Below, piece by piece: positions 8,826-19,300 of a stretch of 64,000 bases of DNA. A program made the position numbers and the translations under genes. The notes beneath the pieces were generated by a model. It saw only the letters and a list, made by a program, of their open reading frames with translations. It was not told where the DNA came from and ran no database searches. Source of the DNA: Paraburkholderia caffeinitolerans (lineage in GTDB: Bacteria; Pseudomonadota; Gammaproteobacteria; Burkholderiales; Burkholderiaceae); NCBI RefSeq assembly GCF_902859945.1, contig NZ_CADIKL010000008.1, positions 180,737 to 244,736 of the forward strand, given 5' to 3'. How positions within the stretch are numbered: the stretch's first letter is position 1; each line of letters begins with the position of its first letter.

Positions 8826-9761
8826 ATGGCGCTAGCCCCCCAGGCCGCCGCACTGCTCGCCGCGCTCGCCGGCATGCCCGCCCCCGATTACAGCCGGCTC
8901 GACGCCGCCAGCTATCGCGCCGCCATTGAGGCGGGCCGTGCCGCCGGCACGATTGGCGAAGGCGACGCCGTGGCCGCCGAAGAAGACCTGACGCTGCCGG
9001 GCGCAGCCGGGCCGCTCGCCGCGCGCCTCTACCGACCAGTCAGTCAGCAGGCCTCGCTGCCGCTCGTCGTGTTCTTCCATGGCGGCGGCTTCGTCGCCTG
9101 CGGGATCGATACGCACGCCAACCTCTGCCGCACGCTCGCGGCGCGCGCCAACGTGCTCGTGCTTTCGGTCGATTACCGGCTCGCGCCCGAGGCGCGCTTC
9201 CCGGCCGCCGCGCATGATGCGCTCGCCGCCGTGCGCTGGGCCGCGGCCCACGCCGCGCAACTGGGCGCGATTCCCGGCGCGCTCGCCGTAGCCGGCGACA
9301 GCGCGGGCGGCAATCTGGCCGCCGTCTGCGCGCAGCAGTTGCAAGGCGAAGTGGCGATCGCGCACCAGTTGCTGCTCTATCCGGTGGTCGACTGCTCGCA
9401 CGAGCATCCTTCATACGAAACCTATGGCAGCGGCTATTTGCTCGACGCGGGCCTGATGCGCTGGTTCAAGGACCAGTACTTCGAGTCGCAGGCGGACCGC
9501 GCCTCGCCGCTCGCGAGCCCGCTGGGCGCCGAGCGCATCGAAGCGATTGCGCCCGCAACCATCGTGAGCGCCGAATGCGACGCGTTGCGGGACGAGAGCG
9601 AGCGTTACGCCGAGCGCCTCTCACAGGCGGGCGTGCCCGTCACGCACGTGCGCTGGCCGGGCCAGATGCACGGCTTCGCCAGCATGATCGGCGTGCTCGA
9701 CGCCGCGAACGCGGCGCTCGACCTGAGCGCGCGCGCACTGCGCGCCGCGCTGCACCCCTGA
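8826..9761 (+). CDS. alpha/beta hydrolase, hormone-sensitive-lipase family
   Basis: A 311-residue esterase/lactonase-type hydrolase. The oxyanion motif HGGGF is at 85-89 and the nucleophile elbow GDSAGG at 157-162 (Ser159). An acidic ECDALRDES segment near 250 and HGFASM near 284 complete the expected Ser-Asp-His triad. The HSL family cleaves short-chain esters and lactones. In this cluster it could open a lactone made by the LLM enzyme or hydrolyse a ring-cleavage product. AGGAGA precedes the ATG by 8 nt. It is the first gene of a rightward set ending with the SDR at 12743. Confidence 0.88.
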   Translation: MALAPQAAALLAALAGMPAPDYSRLDAASYRAAIEAGRAAGTIGEGDAVAAEEDLTLPGAAGPLAARLYRPVSQQASLPLVVFFHGGGFVACGIDTHANLCRTLAARANVLVLSVDYRLAPEARFPAAAHDALAAVRWAAAHAAQLGAIPGALAVAGDSAGGNLAAVCAQQLQGEVAIAHQLLLYPVVDCSHEHPSYETYGSGYLLDAGLMRWFKDQYFESQADRASPLASPLGAERIEAIAPATIVSAECDALRDESERYAERLSQAGVPVTHVRWPGQMHGFASMIGVLDAANAALDLSARALRAALHP

Positions 9762-9803
9762 GACCTCTACGGACATACCCGCACCTTCGCACGTGAGCGC
9801 CCC

Positions 9804-10664
9804 ATGACCGACACGATTCTCGCCACGCACGCCGACGGCGTAGCCACGCTCACCTTCAACCGGCCCGACACGCTCAACGCACTGAGCGAGGCGATGGCCG
9901 AAGCGCTGTGCACGCGGCTCGAGCGCCTCACCCAGGAGCCCGCCGTGCGGGCCATCGTGCTGACCGGCGCGGGCCGCGCCTTCATGGCGGGCGGCGACGT
10001 GCACGCCATGCGCGCCGCGCTCGAACTCTCCCCCGCGCGCCGCGAACGCACCATCGGCAAGCTCGTGCGTCATGCGCAGCGCTCAGTCGAACTGATCGCC
10101 CGCTCGTCCAAGCCGGTGATGGCTAGCGTGAACGGCACGGCGGCCGGCTTCGGCCTCTCGCTCGTGGCCGCCTGCGATGTGGCGATTACCGCCGACGACG
10201 CCATCTTCACCTCGGCGTACAACCGTCTCGGCACCTCGCCCGATGGCGGCGCGACCTTCACACTGCCGCGCCTGATGGGTGCGCGCACGGCCGCCGAATG
10301 GCTCTATTTCGACGAACGCTACAGCGCCGAAGACGCGCTGCGCGTCGGCCTCGTGAACTGGGTCGTGCCCGCCGCCGAGCTGGCCAAGGCCACCACCGAG
10401 CGCGCCGCACGCCTCGCCGCGCTCTCGCCCGCCGCGTTCTCGCACACCAAGCATCTGATCTCCGATGCGCCGCGCCACACGCTGGGCGCGCAACTCGTGG
10501 CCGAGCAGCGCGCCTTCCTCGCCTGCACCGCGCACGACGATTTCCGCGAAGGCACCCGCGCATTCACGGAGCGCCGCGCGCCCGTGTTCGGCGCCGCCAA
10601 TCGCAGCACCGATCACACCCCTCATCAAGCCAATCGCGCCAGCCGCGAGGAGCAGACCGTATGA
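9804..10664 (+). CDS. enoyl-CoA hydratase/isomerase family protein
   Basis: A 286-residue crotonase-fold protein. [16 protein letters not shown] opens the fold, [15 protein letters not shown] is the first oxyanion-hole segment, and [19 protein letters not shown] is the second. The usual catalytic Glu region reads [18 protein letters not shown]. It probably hydrates, isomerises or hydrolytically opens a CoA-bound cyclic ketone. Its stop overlaps the ribBA start by ATGA at 10661-10664, so the two are translationally coupled. The C-terminal 25 residues are polar and extend past the usual end of the family. Confidence 0.87.
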   Translation: MTDTILATHADGVATLTFNRPDTLNALSEAMAEALCTRLERLTQEPAVRAIVLTGAGRAFMAGGDVHAMRAALELSPARRERTIGKLVRHAQRSVELIARSSKPVMASVNGTAAGFGLSLVAACDVAITADDAIFTSAYNRLGTSPDGGATFTLPRLMGARTAAEWLYFDERYSAEDALRVGLVNWVVPAAELAKATTERAARLAALSPAAFSHTKHLISDAPRHTLGAQLVAEQRAFLACTAHDDFREGTRAFTERRAPVFGAANRSTDHTPHQANRASREEQTV

Positions 10665-11830
10665 AACTGGCCGACACCCCCGCCATCGTCGAAGAACTGC
10701 GCGCAGGCCGCATGGTGATTCTCGTCGACGAAGAAGACCGCGAGAACGAAGGCGATCTCGTGATTGCCGCCGACTGTGTCACGCCCGAGGCCATCAATTT
10801 CATGGCGCGCCACGCGCGCGGCCTCGTCTGCCTCACGCTGACCGCCGGTCACGCGGCGCACCTGCAACTGAGCCCGATGAGCGCGAACAACGGCACGCAA
10901 TACGGCACGGCCTTCACGGTGAGCATCGAGGCGGCCGAAGGCGTGACCACGGGCATCAGCCCAGCCGATCGCGCGCATACGATCCGCACGGCCATCGCGC
11001 CGGGCGCGCGCGCCGAACATCTCGTGCAGCCGGGCCATGTATTTCCGATCGTCGCGCGCGAAGGCGGCGTGCTGGTGCGCGCGGGCCATACCGAAGCCGG
11101 CTGCGATCTCACCGCGCTCGCGGGCCTGACGCCCGCCGCTGTGATCTGCGAGGTGATGAACGACGACGGCACCATGGCGCGCCTGCCCGAGCTGATGACC
11201 TTCGCGCGCGAGCATGGCCTGAAGATCGGCACCATCGCCGATTTGATCCGCTATCGCAGCGAGCGTGAATCGCTGGTGGAGCGCGTGGCCTCGCGCACGC
11301 TCGCCACGGCCTGGGGACCGTTCGAAGCGATCGAGTATCGCGACCGCGTGCGCGGCGCGACGCATCTCGCGCTCGTGCGCGGGCAGCCCAGCGCCGACGT
11401 GCCCACACTCGTGCGGGTGCAGGAGCGCGCGTCGCTGCTCGATTTGTTCGATGAAGACCCGGACGCGCATGGGCTTGCGTTGCATGGCGCGCTCACGCGC
11501 ATCGCGCAGGCAGGCTGTGGCGTGGCCGTGCTGCTCGATTGTGCTTTGCGCACGGGCGCGCGTGAGACGGCTCATGCGAGCAGCGGCCACGGTGCTGAAT
11601 CGGGTAACCGCCAGTACGGTATTGGGTCGCAGATTCTGCGTGATTTGGGTCTGTCGCGCCTTAACGTGCTTGCCACGCCGCTCAAGCTGCCCGCGCTCGC
11701 TGGGCATGGGCTCGAGATCAGCGCGTTTATTCCGCTTGGGGACTTGCCGGATGTTTCCGCCGATGCGGTCGGGGCGATTCGTGCCGCAGCGTTTGCCGAG
11801 TTGGATGCGCGCAAGCTTGTTGAGGCGTGA
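10661..11830 (+). CDS. ribBA: RibBA-type 3,4-dihydroxy-2-butanone-4-phosphate synthase with degenerate GTP cyclohydrolase II domain
   Basis: 389 residues. The RibB domain (about 1-200) has the acidic [12 protein letters not shown] motif at 23-34 and the HTEAGCDL motif at 143-150, so it should make DHBP from ribulose 5-phosphate for riboflavin synthesis. The C-terminal RibA-like domain (about 205-389) lacks the zinc-binding Cys cluster: where C-x10-C-x-C is expected it reads [18 protein letters not shown], with no Cys. GTP cyclohydrolase II activity is therefore unlikely, as in other proteobacterial RibBA-like proteins. Translational coupling to the hydratase puts flavin precursor supply under cluster control, which fits the large flavoenzyme load nearby. 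Confidence 0.88.
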   Translation: MKLADTPAIVEELRAGRMVILVDEEDRENEGDLVIAADCVTPEAINFMARHARGLVCLTLTAGHAAHLQLSPMSANNGTQYGTAFTVSIEAAEGVTTGISPADRAHTIRTAIAPGARAEHLVQPGHVFPIVAREGGVLVRAGHTEAGCDLTALAGLTPAAVICEVMNDDGTMARLPELMTFAREHGLKIGTIADLIRYRSERESLVERVASRTLATAWGPFEAIEYRDRVRGATHLALVRGQPSADVPTLVRVQERASLLDLFDEDPDAHGLALHGALTRIAQAGCGVAVLLDCALRTGARETAHASSGHGAESGNRQYGIGSQILRDLGLSRLNVLATPLKLPALAGHGLEISAFIPLGDLPDVSADAVGAIRAAAFAELDARKLVEA

Positions 11831-11885
11831 AGGCGGTTTGAGTCGCGCGTCTTTTCGCTGATATAACCAACCGAAGGATTCCTTA

Positions 11886-12743
11886 ATGCCCAATCCCTAT
11901 ATCGCTCTCGTCACCGGCGCCTCGCGCGGCGCCGGCAAAGGCATCGCGCTCGCACTAGGCGCCGCCGGCGCAACCGTCTACGTAACAGGCCGCTCGCAAC
12001 AAGAAGGCAACGCGCCACTACCCGGCACCATCCACGCCACCGCAGCAGAGGTCACCCGTCTGGGCGGCCACGGCATCGCGCTAGCCTGCGACCACGCCGA
12101 CGACGCCCAGGTCGAAGCCATTTTCACGCGCATCCGCAACGAACAAGGCCGACTCGACGTGCTGGTGAACAATGCCACAGTCCTGCACGACGAACTGATC
12201 CGCCCCGCGCCGTTCTGGGAAAAACCGCTGGAATTGGTGAACATTCTGGACGTGGGCCTGCGCTCGGCCTACGTCGCAAGCTGGCACGCGGCACGCATGA
12301 TGGCCGCGCAGCGCGACGGCCTGATCGCGTTCACCTCGTCGTTCGGCGCGAGCTGCTACATGCACGGCGCCGCCTATGGGGCGCAGAAAGTCGGCGTGGA
12401 CAAGTTCGCGAAGGACATGGCCGTGGATCTGCGCGAGTTCAACGTGGCCGCGGTGTCGATCTGGATGGGCATGCTCAAGACCGAACGCACCGAACGCGTG
12501 GTCGCCGCGCACCCCGACCAGTACGCCGGCTTCAGCGAACTCGCGGAAAGCCCGCAATTCACGGGGCGGCTGGTCGATGCGCTCTATCGCGATCCGCAAC
12601 GCGCGCAAAAATCCGGCCTCGTGCTCGTGGGCGCCGAACTCGCGCACGAGTACGGCATCACCGATATCGACGGACGCCAACCGCCCTCGCATCGCGAGCA
12701 GCTAGGCGGGCCGGTGCAGGCGCATCCGGCCATCGTGGCCTGA
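11886..12743 (+). CDS. short-chain dehydrogenase/reductase
   Basis: A 285-residue classical SDR. TGASRGAGKGIA near the N terminus binds NAD(P), and NNAT follows strand 4. TSSFGASCYMHGAAYGAQK supplies the catalytic Ser and the YxxxK pair. The C-terminal third is unusually long and polar. It likely interconverts an alcohol and a ketone in the flavoenzyme pathway. It begins 55 nt after ribBA on the same strand, with GAAGGA upstream of the ATG, and converges on the CoA transferase gene. Confidence 0.88.
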   Translation: MPNPYIALVTGASRGAGKGIALALGAAGATVYVTGRSQQEGNAPLPGTIHATAAEVTRLGGHGIALACDHADDAQVEAIFTRIRNEQGRLDVLVNNATVLHDELIRPAPFWEKPLELVNILDVGLRSAYVASWHAARMMAAQRDGLIAFTSSFGASCYMHGAAYGAQKVGVDKFAKDMAVDLREFNVAAVSIWMGMLKTERTERVVAAHPDQYAGFSELAESPQFTGRLVDALYRDPQRAQKSGLVLVGAELAHEYGITDIDGRQPPSHREQLGGPVQAHPAIVA

Positions 12744-12771
12744 CGCGATGCGCCCCGACGAGTTTTAAGTT

Positions 12772-13998
12772 TCAGCCCGCCCCGGCAAGCGCCACGCCCA
12801 CCGCGCCCTCGGTTTCGAGGGCACGAATCTGCTGCTCGTCGTAGCCATATTCGCGAAGCACTTCAACAGTGTGCTCGCCATACAGCGGCGCGGGACGCGC
12901 ATCCGTTGCCGCGCCGTCCGAAAAGTGCACCGGCAGGCCGATACCCTTGACGCGCCCGCTCACGGGATGCTCGGTTTGCACAATCATCCCGCGTGCGATG
13001 GCCTGCTCGTGCGAGGCCGCCTCCGGCACGCTCAGCACAGGGCCGCACGGCAAGCCTATTTCGTCGAAGATTGCGAGCCACTCCGCCGTGGTGCGCTCGC
13101 GCAGTCGCGCCGCGAGAATCTCCACGAGCGCCGCGCGATGCGAAAGACGCCCCGCGTTGGTCGCGAAGCGCACGTCGTCCGCGAGGCCCGGGATCGCAAG
13201 CACCGCGACCAGGCGCTCGTAATTGCTCTGGTTCGCCGCGCCCACATTGATCCAGCCGTCGCGCGTTTCGAACGCCTGGTAAGGCGCGCTCGTGGGATTG
13301 GCCGAGCCGGCTTTCTCGAGCACGGTGCCATCCGCGAAGTAATTGGCGAAGGCCCAGTACATCTGCTGCAAACCGGCTTCGAACAACGACGTATCGACCA
13401 TCTGCCCGAGCCCCGTGCGCTGCCGCCCCGCATACGCGGCGCAGATGCCGAGCGCCGCCAGAATGCCCGCGTTGATGTCCGTGACCGGGGCGCCCGCCTT
13501 GATCGGCGCCTGCCCCGGCTCGCCGGTCATGCTCATCAATCCGCTCATGCCCTGCGCGATGAGGTCGAAGCCGCCCTTGTCCGCATACGGCCCGCTGCGT
13601 CCATAACCGGAGATCGCACAGTAAATGAGGCCCGGGTTCTCCGCCTTGAGCCGCTCGTAACCCATGCCGAGCTTTTCCATCGTGCCGCGCCGGTAGTTCT
13701 CGGTCACCACGTCGGCACTCGCGAGCAGGCGGCGCAGCACGGCGCGCCCACCCTCGGTCTTCAGGTCGAGCGCGATGCCGCGTTTGCCGCGATTGACCAT
13801 CATGAACGAAGCGGACTCGCCGCTCGCAAGGATCGGCGCAAAGCGGCGGCAGTCGTCGCCGCCCGGCATCTTCTCCACCTTGATGACCTCGGCGCCCATG
13901 TCGGCAAGCATCATGCCGCACACCGGCCCCGACATGATGTGCGCAAGCTCGATCACCTTCAAGCCGGCCAGTGGACCCGCGCGTTGCGTTTCATCCAT
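12772..13998 (-). CDS. CaiB/BaiF family (class III) CoA transferase
   Basis: 408 residues. The start LAGLKVIELAHIMSGPVCGMMLADMGAEVIKVEK is diagnostic of class III CoA transferases. The nucleophilic Asp is expected in the NRGKRGIALDLKTEGG-to-DVVTENYR region, and GFDLIAQGMSGLMSMTGEPG is conserved. These enzymes move CoA between carboxylic acids, so this one would activate the substrate acid. The ATG at 13998 follows the stop of the enoyl-CoA hydratase by 1 nt, so longer in-frame extensions upstream are rejected. It is the last gene of the leftward MFS - hydratase - CoA transferase operon. Confidence 0.9.
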   Translation of the reverse strand: MDETQRAGPLAGLKVIELAHIMSGPVCGMMLADMGAEVIKVEKMPGGDDCRRFAPILASGESASFMMVNRGKRGIALDLKTEGGRAVLRRLLASADVVTENYRRGTMEKLGMGYERLKAENPGLIYCAISGYGRSGPYADKGGFDLIAQGMSGLMSMTGEPGQAPIKAGAPVTDINAGILAALGICAAYAGRQRTGLGQMVDTSLFEAGLQQMYWAFANYFADGTVLEKAGSANPTSAPYQAFETRDGWINVGAANQSNYERLVAVLAIPGLADDVRFATNAGRLSHRAALVEILAARLRERTTAEWLAIFDEIGLPCGPVLSVPEAASHEQAIARGMIVQTEHPVSGRVKGIGLPVHFSDGAATDARPAPLYGEHTVEVLREYGYDEQQIRALETEGAVGVALAGAG

Positions 13999-13999
13999 C

Positions 14000-14845
14000 T
14001 CAGCGTCCCTTGAATTGCGGCGTTTCCTTGGCGAGAAACGCCTGATAGCCGATGCGGAAATCCTCGGTGCCGAAACATGCGAAGCCCTCGTCGCGCTCCG
14101 CTTGCGTGAGCGGCGCCGCATGGCGCGCGCGGCGCACGAACTGCTTGTGCCAGCGCGCGGCCAGCGGCGCGCCAGCCGCAATGCGCTGCGCCGCTTCGAG
14201 CGCCTGCCCGGTCACTTCAGCATCGGGCACGACGCGCGTGACGAGGCCTTTGGCCAACGCTTCATGTGCGCCGAGAATGCAGCCTTCGAGCAGGATCTCC
14301 AGCGCCACGGCCTCGCCCACGAGGCGCAGCAGCGCCTCGAGTTCGGCGTGCGCCATCACGAGCCCGAGATTCTTGATGGGCGCGCCAAAGCGGCTCGACT
14401 CCCCGCAGATGCGCAGATCGCACAGCGCCGCGATCTCCAGCCCGCCGCCCACGCATAGGCCGTGGATCATCGCGACCACCGGCACCGGGCACGCATCGAT
14501 CACGCCAAGCGTGCGATGCATGAGCGCGCCGTATTCGCGCGCCTGCGCGACGTTCGCACGGTCGGTGGCGAATTCGCCGATGTCGTTGCCGGGCGAGAAC
14601 GCCTTCTCGCCCGCGCCTCGCAACACGATGCAGCGCAGGCTTGCATCGGCGGACAGCGTCTCGAAGGTTTCGCCGAGCGCGCGCCACAGTGTGCGCGTGA
14701 GCGCATTGAGTTTTGCCGGGCGGTCGATAGTGACGATGGCAATCGATCCGTCGCGTTCGGTGCGGATCGTGCCCTGAGTCGTGCCCTGAGTCGTGCCCTG
14801 AGTCGTGCCTTGATTCGTGCCTTGATTCGCGGCGTTATCGTTCAT
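14000..14845 (-). CDS. enoyl-CoA hydratase/isomerase with N-terminal QGT repeat
   Basis: 281 residues. The crotonase fold begins at about residue 25 (GTIRTERDGSIAIVTIDRPAKLN). The oxyanion motifs are GAGEKAFSPGNDIGEF and HGLCVGGGLEIAALCDLRI. Residues 7-26 are a low-complexity tract of N/T-Q-G-T units encoded by a 12-bp tandem repeat. This tract lies outside the fold and may vary in length between strains. GAGGAA precedes the ATG at 14845. The gene is 40 nt downstream of the MFS gene and abuts the CoA transferase, which suggests uptake, CoA activation and hydration or dehydration of one substrate. Confidence 0.88.
   Translation of the reverse strand: MNDNAANQGTNQGTTQGTTQGTTQGTIRTERDGSIAIVTIDRPAKLNALTRTLWRALGETFETLSADASLRCIVLRGAGEKAFSPGNDIGEFATDRANVAQAREYGALMHRTLGVIDACPVPVVAMIHGLCVGGGLEIAALCDLRICGESSRFGAPIKNLGLVMAHAELEALLRLVGEAVALEILLEGCILGAHEALAKGLVTRVVPDAEVTGQALEAAQRIAAGAPLAARWHKQFVRRARHAAPLTQAERDEGFACFGTEDFRIGYQAFLAKETPQFKGR
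14769..14828. repeat. five 12-bp tandem repeats inside the hydratase gene
   Basis: Three copies of GTGCCCTGAGTC are followed by two copies of the variant GTGCCTTGATTC, all contiguous and in frame. On the coding strand they give repeated (N/T)QGT units. Because the unit is a multiple of three, slippage would change protein length without breaking the frame. Confidence 0.95.
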
Positions 14846-14885
14846 GTTCGTTCCTCGCTAACGGTCCATTTCGAAAACGTCGTGC

Positions 14886-16175
14886 TCAGGCGGTCGTATG
14901 CGCATGCGCGCCGTCCGCCGCGCCCGATTCGTTTTCGAGCGTGCGATCCGGGCGCATCGTGAACGACAGCACGATGCCCACGGCCATGATCGCCATCGAG
15001 ATCGTGAACGGCAGGTTCCAGTTGCCGGTGCGGTCGATCAGCCAGCCGCCCACCACGGGGCTCACGATGGCCGCGGCGGCCGAACCCGTGTTCATGATCC
15101 CACTAGCGGTGCCCGCATGCCGGGGCGCGATATCCATCGGCACGGCCCACATCGGTCCGATGGTCATTTCGTTGAAGAAGAAGCCCGCGCTCAGGCACAG
15201 CGCGGCAAGCGTCACCGTCACGTTCTGTGCGAGCAGTATGGGCGCGAGCGAGAGCAGCGTGAGCAGCATGCACACGCCCACCATCACATTGCGCGCGAGA
15301 CGCAGGTTGCGGCTCTTCTTGAGAATGCGGTCCGTCAACGAGCCGCCGAGCCAGTCGCCCAGCACGCCCGCGAAGAACACGCCCGAGGCGAACAGCGCGG
15401 ATTTGCCCAGTTGCATGTGATAGTTGTGCAGGAAGTACTGCGGAATCCAGCCGAGGAACAGCCACAGCACCCAGCCGTAGCAGAAGTACACGGCGGTGAC
15501 CGGCGACATGCGCGCCACCAGCCGCCGCCACGGCACCGGCGCGCGCTCCTTCGCGCCCGAATAGCGTTCGAGCCCTTCGCACTCGGCCTGGGTGATGCGC
15601 GGATGCGCGCGCGGGTCGTCGCGGAAGTACCAGATCCACAGCACGGCCCAGAGAAAGCTCGCGATGCCAGTGACGATAAAGGCGCCGCGCCAGCCCGACA
15701 TCAGCATCAGCCAGACAATGAGCGGCGGCGCGATGGCGTTGCCGATGCGCGAGGCCGCGTGCGTGGTGCCCTGCGCGAAGCCGCGCCGGCTTGCGGGCAT
15801 CCAGTTCGACATCGCGCGTGTGGCCGTGGGGAAGGTCGCGCCTTCGCCTAGGCCCAGCAGCACGCGCGCCACGATCATGGAGGCGAAGCCGCCCGCGAGA
15901 CCGGTGAGCACCGTCGCGCCGGCCCAGATCACGGCGCACAGCGCGAGCGTGCGGCGCGGGCCGAAGCGGTCGCCCACCCAGCCGCCGATGATCTGAAACA
16001 GCAGATACGGATACGCGAAAGCGGAAAACACAATGCCGACTTCGGTATGCGAAAGGTGGAGCTCGGCCGCGAACTGGCTCGCAGCGGTGCTCACGTTGAC
16101 GCGATCGACGTAAGTGATCAGATACATCGCGCACAGCAATAGCAGCACGCGGGTGGTGGCTCGGCGCAACATCAT
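14886..16175 (-). CDS. MFS transporter, anion:cation symporter (ACS) type
   Basis: 429 residues with about 12 hydrophobic segments. The N-terminal MYLITYVDRVNVSTAA and the loop-2 motif GGWVGDRFGPRR are typical of the ACS family, which imports organic anions such as tartrate, glucarate, phthalate and hydroxyphenylacetate with protons. The start at 16175 has AAGGAG upstream; the next codon (16172) is also Met. First gene of the operon with the hydratase and CoA transferase, so it probably imports their carboxylate substrate. Confidence 0.87.
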   Translation of the reverse strand: MMLRRATTRVLLLLCAMYLITYVDRVNVSTAASQFAAELHLSHTEVGIVFSAFAYPYLLFQIIGGWVGDRFGPRRTLALCAVIWAGATVLTGLAGGFASMIVARVLLGLGEGATFPTATRAMSNWMPASRRGFAQGTTHAASRIGNAIAPPLIVWLMLMSGWRGAFIVTGIASFLWAVLWIWYFRDDPRAHPRITQAECEGLERYSGAKERAPVPWRRLVARMSPVTAVYFCYGWVLWLFLGWIPQYFLHNYHMQLGKSALFASGVFFAGVLGDWLGGSLTDRILKKSRNLRLARNVMVGVCMLLTLLSLAPILLAQNVTVTLAALCLSAGFFFNEMTIGPMWAVPMDIAPRHAGTASGIMNTGSAAAAIVSPVVGGWLIDRTGNWNLPFTISMAIMAVGIVLSFTMRPDRTLENESGAADGAHAHTTA

Positions 16176-16300
16176 CGTCTCCTTGTTGGAAGTGTGCAGG
16201 CGCGGCGCTCGCTTTACGCTTTGCCTTGGCGGCTTTAACTTCAGGACTCCGGATGTTCTTGCTTGTGCCGCGAGCGCGCATAGCACCGCTCGCGTGTGCT

Positions 16301-19300
16301 TCAGCGCGGTGAGTCCAGCGCGCGCTCCAGTACCTGCGCGACGTGCAGCGCCTGCGCACTGGCGCCGTCGGCGATCTGATGGCGGCAGCTCGTACCGTCG
16401 GCAACCACCAGCGCGTCGCCGGCTGCCTGCGCCGCGCGCACGGCGGGCAGCAGCGACAGCTCCGCCATCGCGAGCGACGTGGCGTAATGCTCGCTTTCGT
16501 AGCCGAAGCTACCCGCCATCCCGCAGCACGACGATTCGACGGGCGCAACCGCGAGGCCCGGGATCCAGCCGAGCACCATCTGCACCGGCGTGAACGCGCC
16601 GAATGCCTTCTGATGACAATGTCCGTGCACCACCGCCCGCGCTTGTGGAAGCGTGCGCAGCTTCAAGTCGAACCGCCCCGCCTGATGTTCGCGCACGAGA
16701 AATTCCTCGAACAGCAGCGCGTGGCGGGCAAGCTTCGCGGCGGCCTCGCCAAAGCCGTAGGCCGTCCATTCATCGCGCAGCGTAAGCAAGCACGAAGGCT
16801 CCAGGCCCACGATGGGCACGCCGCGCTCGACAAGGGGCAGCAGCGCATCGAGCGAGCGGCGCGCCTCGGCCTTCGCCTGATCGACGAGGCCCGCCGCGAG
16901 AAACGTGCGTCCGCAGCACAGCGGACGCTCGCCCGTTTTTGTATTCAACCGTACCGTGTAGCCCGCCGCCTCCAGCACACGCTGCGCGGCGCGCGCCACA
17001 TCGGGCTCGATGTAGTTGCTGAACGTGTCGACGAAAAGCAGGACCTCGCGCGTTGAAGATGCCGGCACGGCGGGGTTCGCCACGGCCTCAGAAGTTGCGG
17101 TGAACGCTCGCCCAATACGCGGAAACGCACGGTCCGGCGCAAAGCCGATGCGCCGCTTGAGCCACGCCGCCACGCGCGGCAAGCGCTCGATCGCGGGCAA
17201 TACGCCGGGCACGCGGCTCGCGTACGGCGCATAACGCGGCAGCCAGGCAACCAGCCGCTCCCGCACGGCGAGGCCATGCTCGCGCTGCCATGCGGCGCGC
17301 GCTTCGATCTTCATGCGCGCCATATCCACACCGGTCGGGCAATCGCGCTTGCAGCCCTTGCACGACACGCACAGGTCGAGCACGTCCTTCACGGCGCGGC
17401 TCGCGAGACCGCCTTCGCCCGCTTCACCGGGTGACTCCAGTTGCCCAGACAACGCCAGCCGCAGCGTATTCGCGCGCCCCCGCGTGACATGTTGCTCGTC
17501 GCGCGTGACGCGATAGCTCGGGCACATCGTGCCCGCATCGAACTTGCGGCAATGGCCATTGTTGTTGCACATCTCCACGGCCTTCGCGAGCCCCTCGCTC
17601 GCATCGCCGCCCGAGCCCGGTGCGCCTTCGGCGCCCGTGAGCGGATCGCGCGTGACATTCCACGCCGACCAGTCGAGCGCGGGCCGCCACGCGCGCTCGC
17701 GATAGCCGGGCGCGAAGCGGAAATTCGCGGCATCGTCCATCTTCGGCGGATGAACGATGCGGTCCGGGCTCATGCGATTCGCGGGATCGAAGAGCGCCTT
17801 GATTTCGGCGAATGCCGCGTTGATCTTTGGCCCGTACTGCCAGGCGACCCACTCGCCCCGGCACAGTCCGTCGCCGTGCTCGCCCGAGAACGCGCCCTTG
17901 TACTCGCGCACCATCGCCGCCGCTTCTTCGGCAATGGCTCGCATTTTCTGCGCACCGTCGCGGCGCATGTCGAGTATCGGACGCACGTGCAGCGTCCCCA
18001 CGCTCGCATGCGCATACCACGTGCCTTCCGTGCCATGCCGATGAAACACCTCAGTCAGGCGGCTCGTGTAATCGGCGAGATGTTCGAGCGGCACCGCGCA
18101 ATCTTCGATGAACGAAACCGGTTTGCCATCGCCCTTCATGCTCATCATGATGTTCAGGCCCGCCTTGCGCACGTCCCACAGCGCTTTCTGCTCAGCGGCA
18201 TCAGGCATTTCGACCACGCTGCCCGGCAAACCCAGATCACCCATCAACTCGACGAGTTGGGCGAGACGCGCAAGCTGGGCCGCGCGCTCCTCGCCCGCGA
18301 ATTCCACCAGCAACACCGCCTCGGGCGCACCCACCAGCGCACGCTCGATCACGGGCCGAAACGCGGGATTGTCCAGCGCCAGTTCAATCATCGTGCGGTC
18401 GACCAGCTCGACCGCCGTCGGCCCCAGCTTGACGATGTGCTGTGTGAGGTCCATCGCGCCGTGGAAGGTCGGGAAGTTCACCACGCCCAGCACCTTGTGG
18501 CGCGGCAGCGGTTCGAGGCGCAGCGTCAACTGGCGGCTGAATGCGAGCGTGCCCTCCGAGCCCACCAACAGGTTCGCAAGATTGGGCTCACCGTCGCGCT
18601 CGAATGCGAGCGGATTCTGGCACTCGAACAAGTCGAGGTTGTAGCCGGCCACGCGGCGCAACACCTTCGGCACGCGCTCGCGCAGTTCGTCGCGTTCGCG
18701 CTCCGCAATGGCGCGCACGCCATCGACCAGCCCGCGCGTGCGCGCATCGCGAGACATTTCGGAGAGCTTGCCAAAGCAGGTCTCGTAACCATCGGCGAGC
18801 ACCGCGTCGATGGCGGCCACGTTGTGCACCATGATGCCGTACTCGATCGAGCGCGAACCGCACGAGTTGTTGCCGGCCATGCCGCCCAGCGTGCATTGCG
18901 CGCCCGTGGAGACATCCACCGGAAACCAAAGGCCGTGCGGCTTGAGCCATGCATTGAGATGGTCGAGCACGATGCCGGGCTCGACCGTCACGGTACGCGC
19001 TTGCGCGTCGAAGGCCACGATGCGATTCAACCACTTGCTCGTGTCGATCACGAGCGCCTCGCCCACGGTCTGCCCACACTGGCTCGTGCCTGCGCCGCGC
19101 GCGAGCACCGGCACGCCGGTATCGCGCGCGATGTCGAGTGCGACGCGCAGATCGTCCTGATCGCGCGGCACCGCCACGCCGACAGGCATGATCTGGTAGA
19201 TCGAAGCATCGGTGGCATAGCGGCCGCGCGATGCGCGATCGAACAGCACGTCGCCGCGCAGTTCGCGCGCGAGCCGCGCGGCAAGCGGCGTGAGCGCGGC

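Noticed and set aside
10298..10660. N-terminal extension of RibBA inside the hydratase gene
   Set aside because: RibB begins naturally at MKLADTP with an ATGA overlap; the extension is the hydratase gene in another frame.
14769..14828. Short regular repeats as a CRISPR array
   Set aside because: The units are contiguous 12-mers without spacers and lie inside a coding frame.
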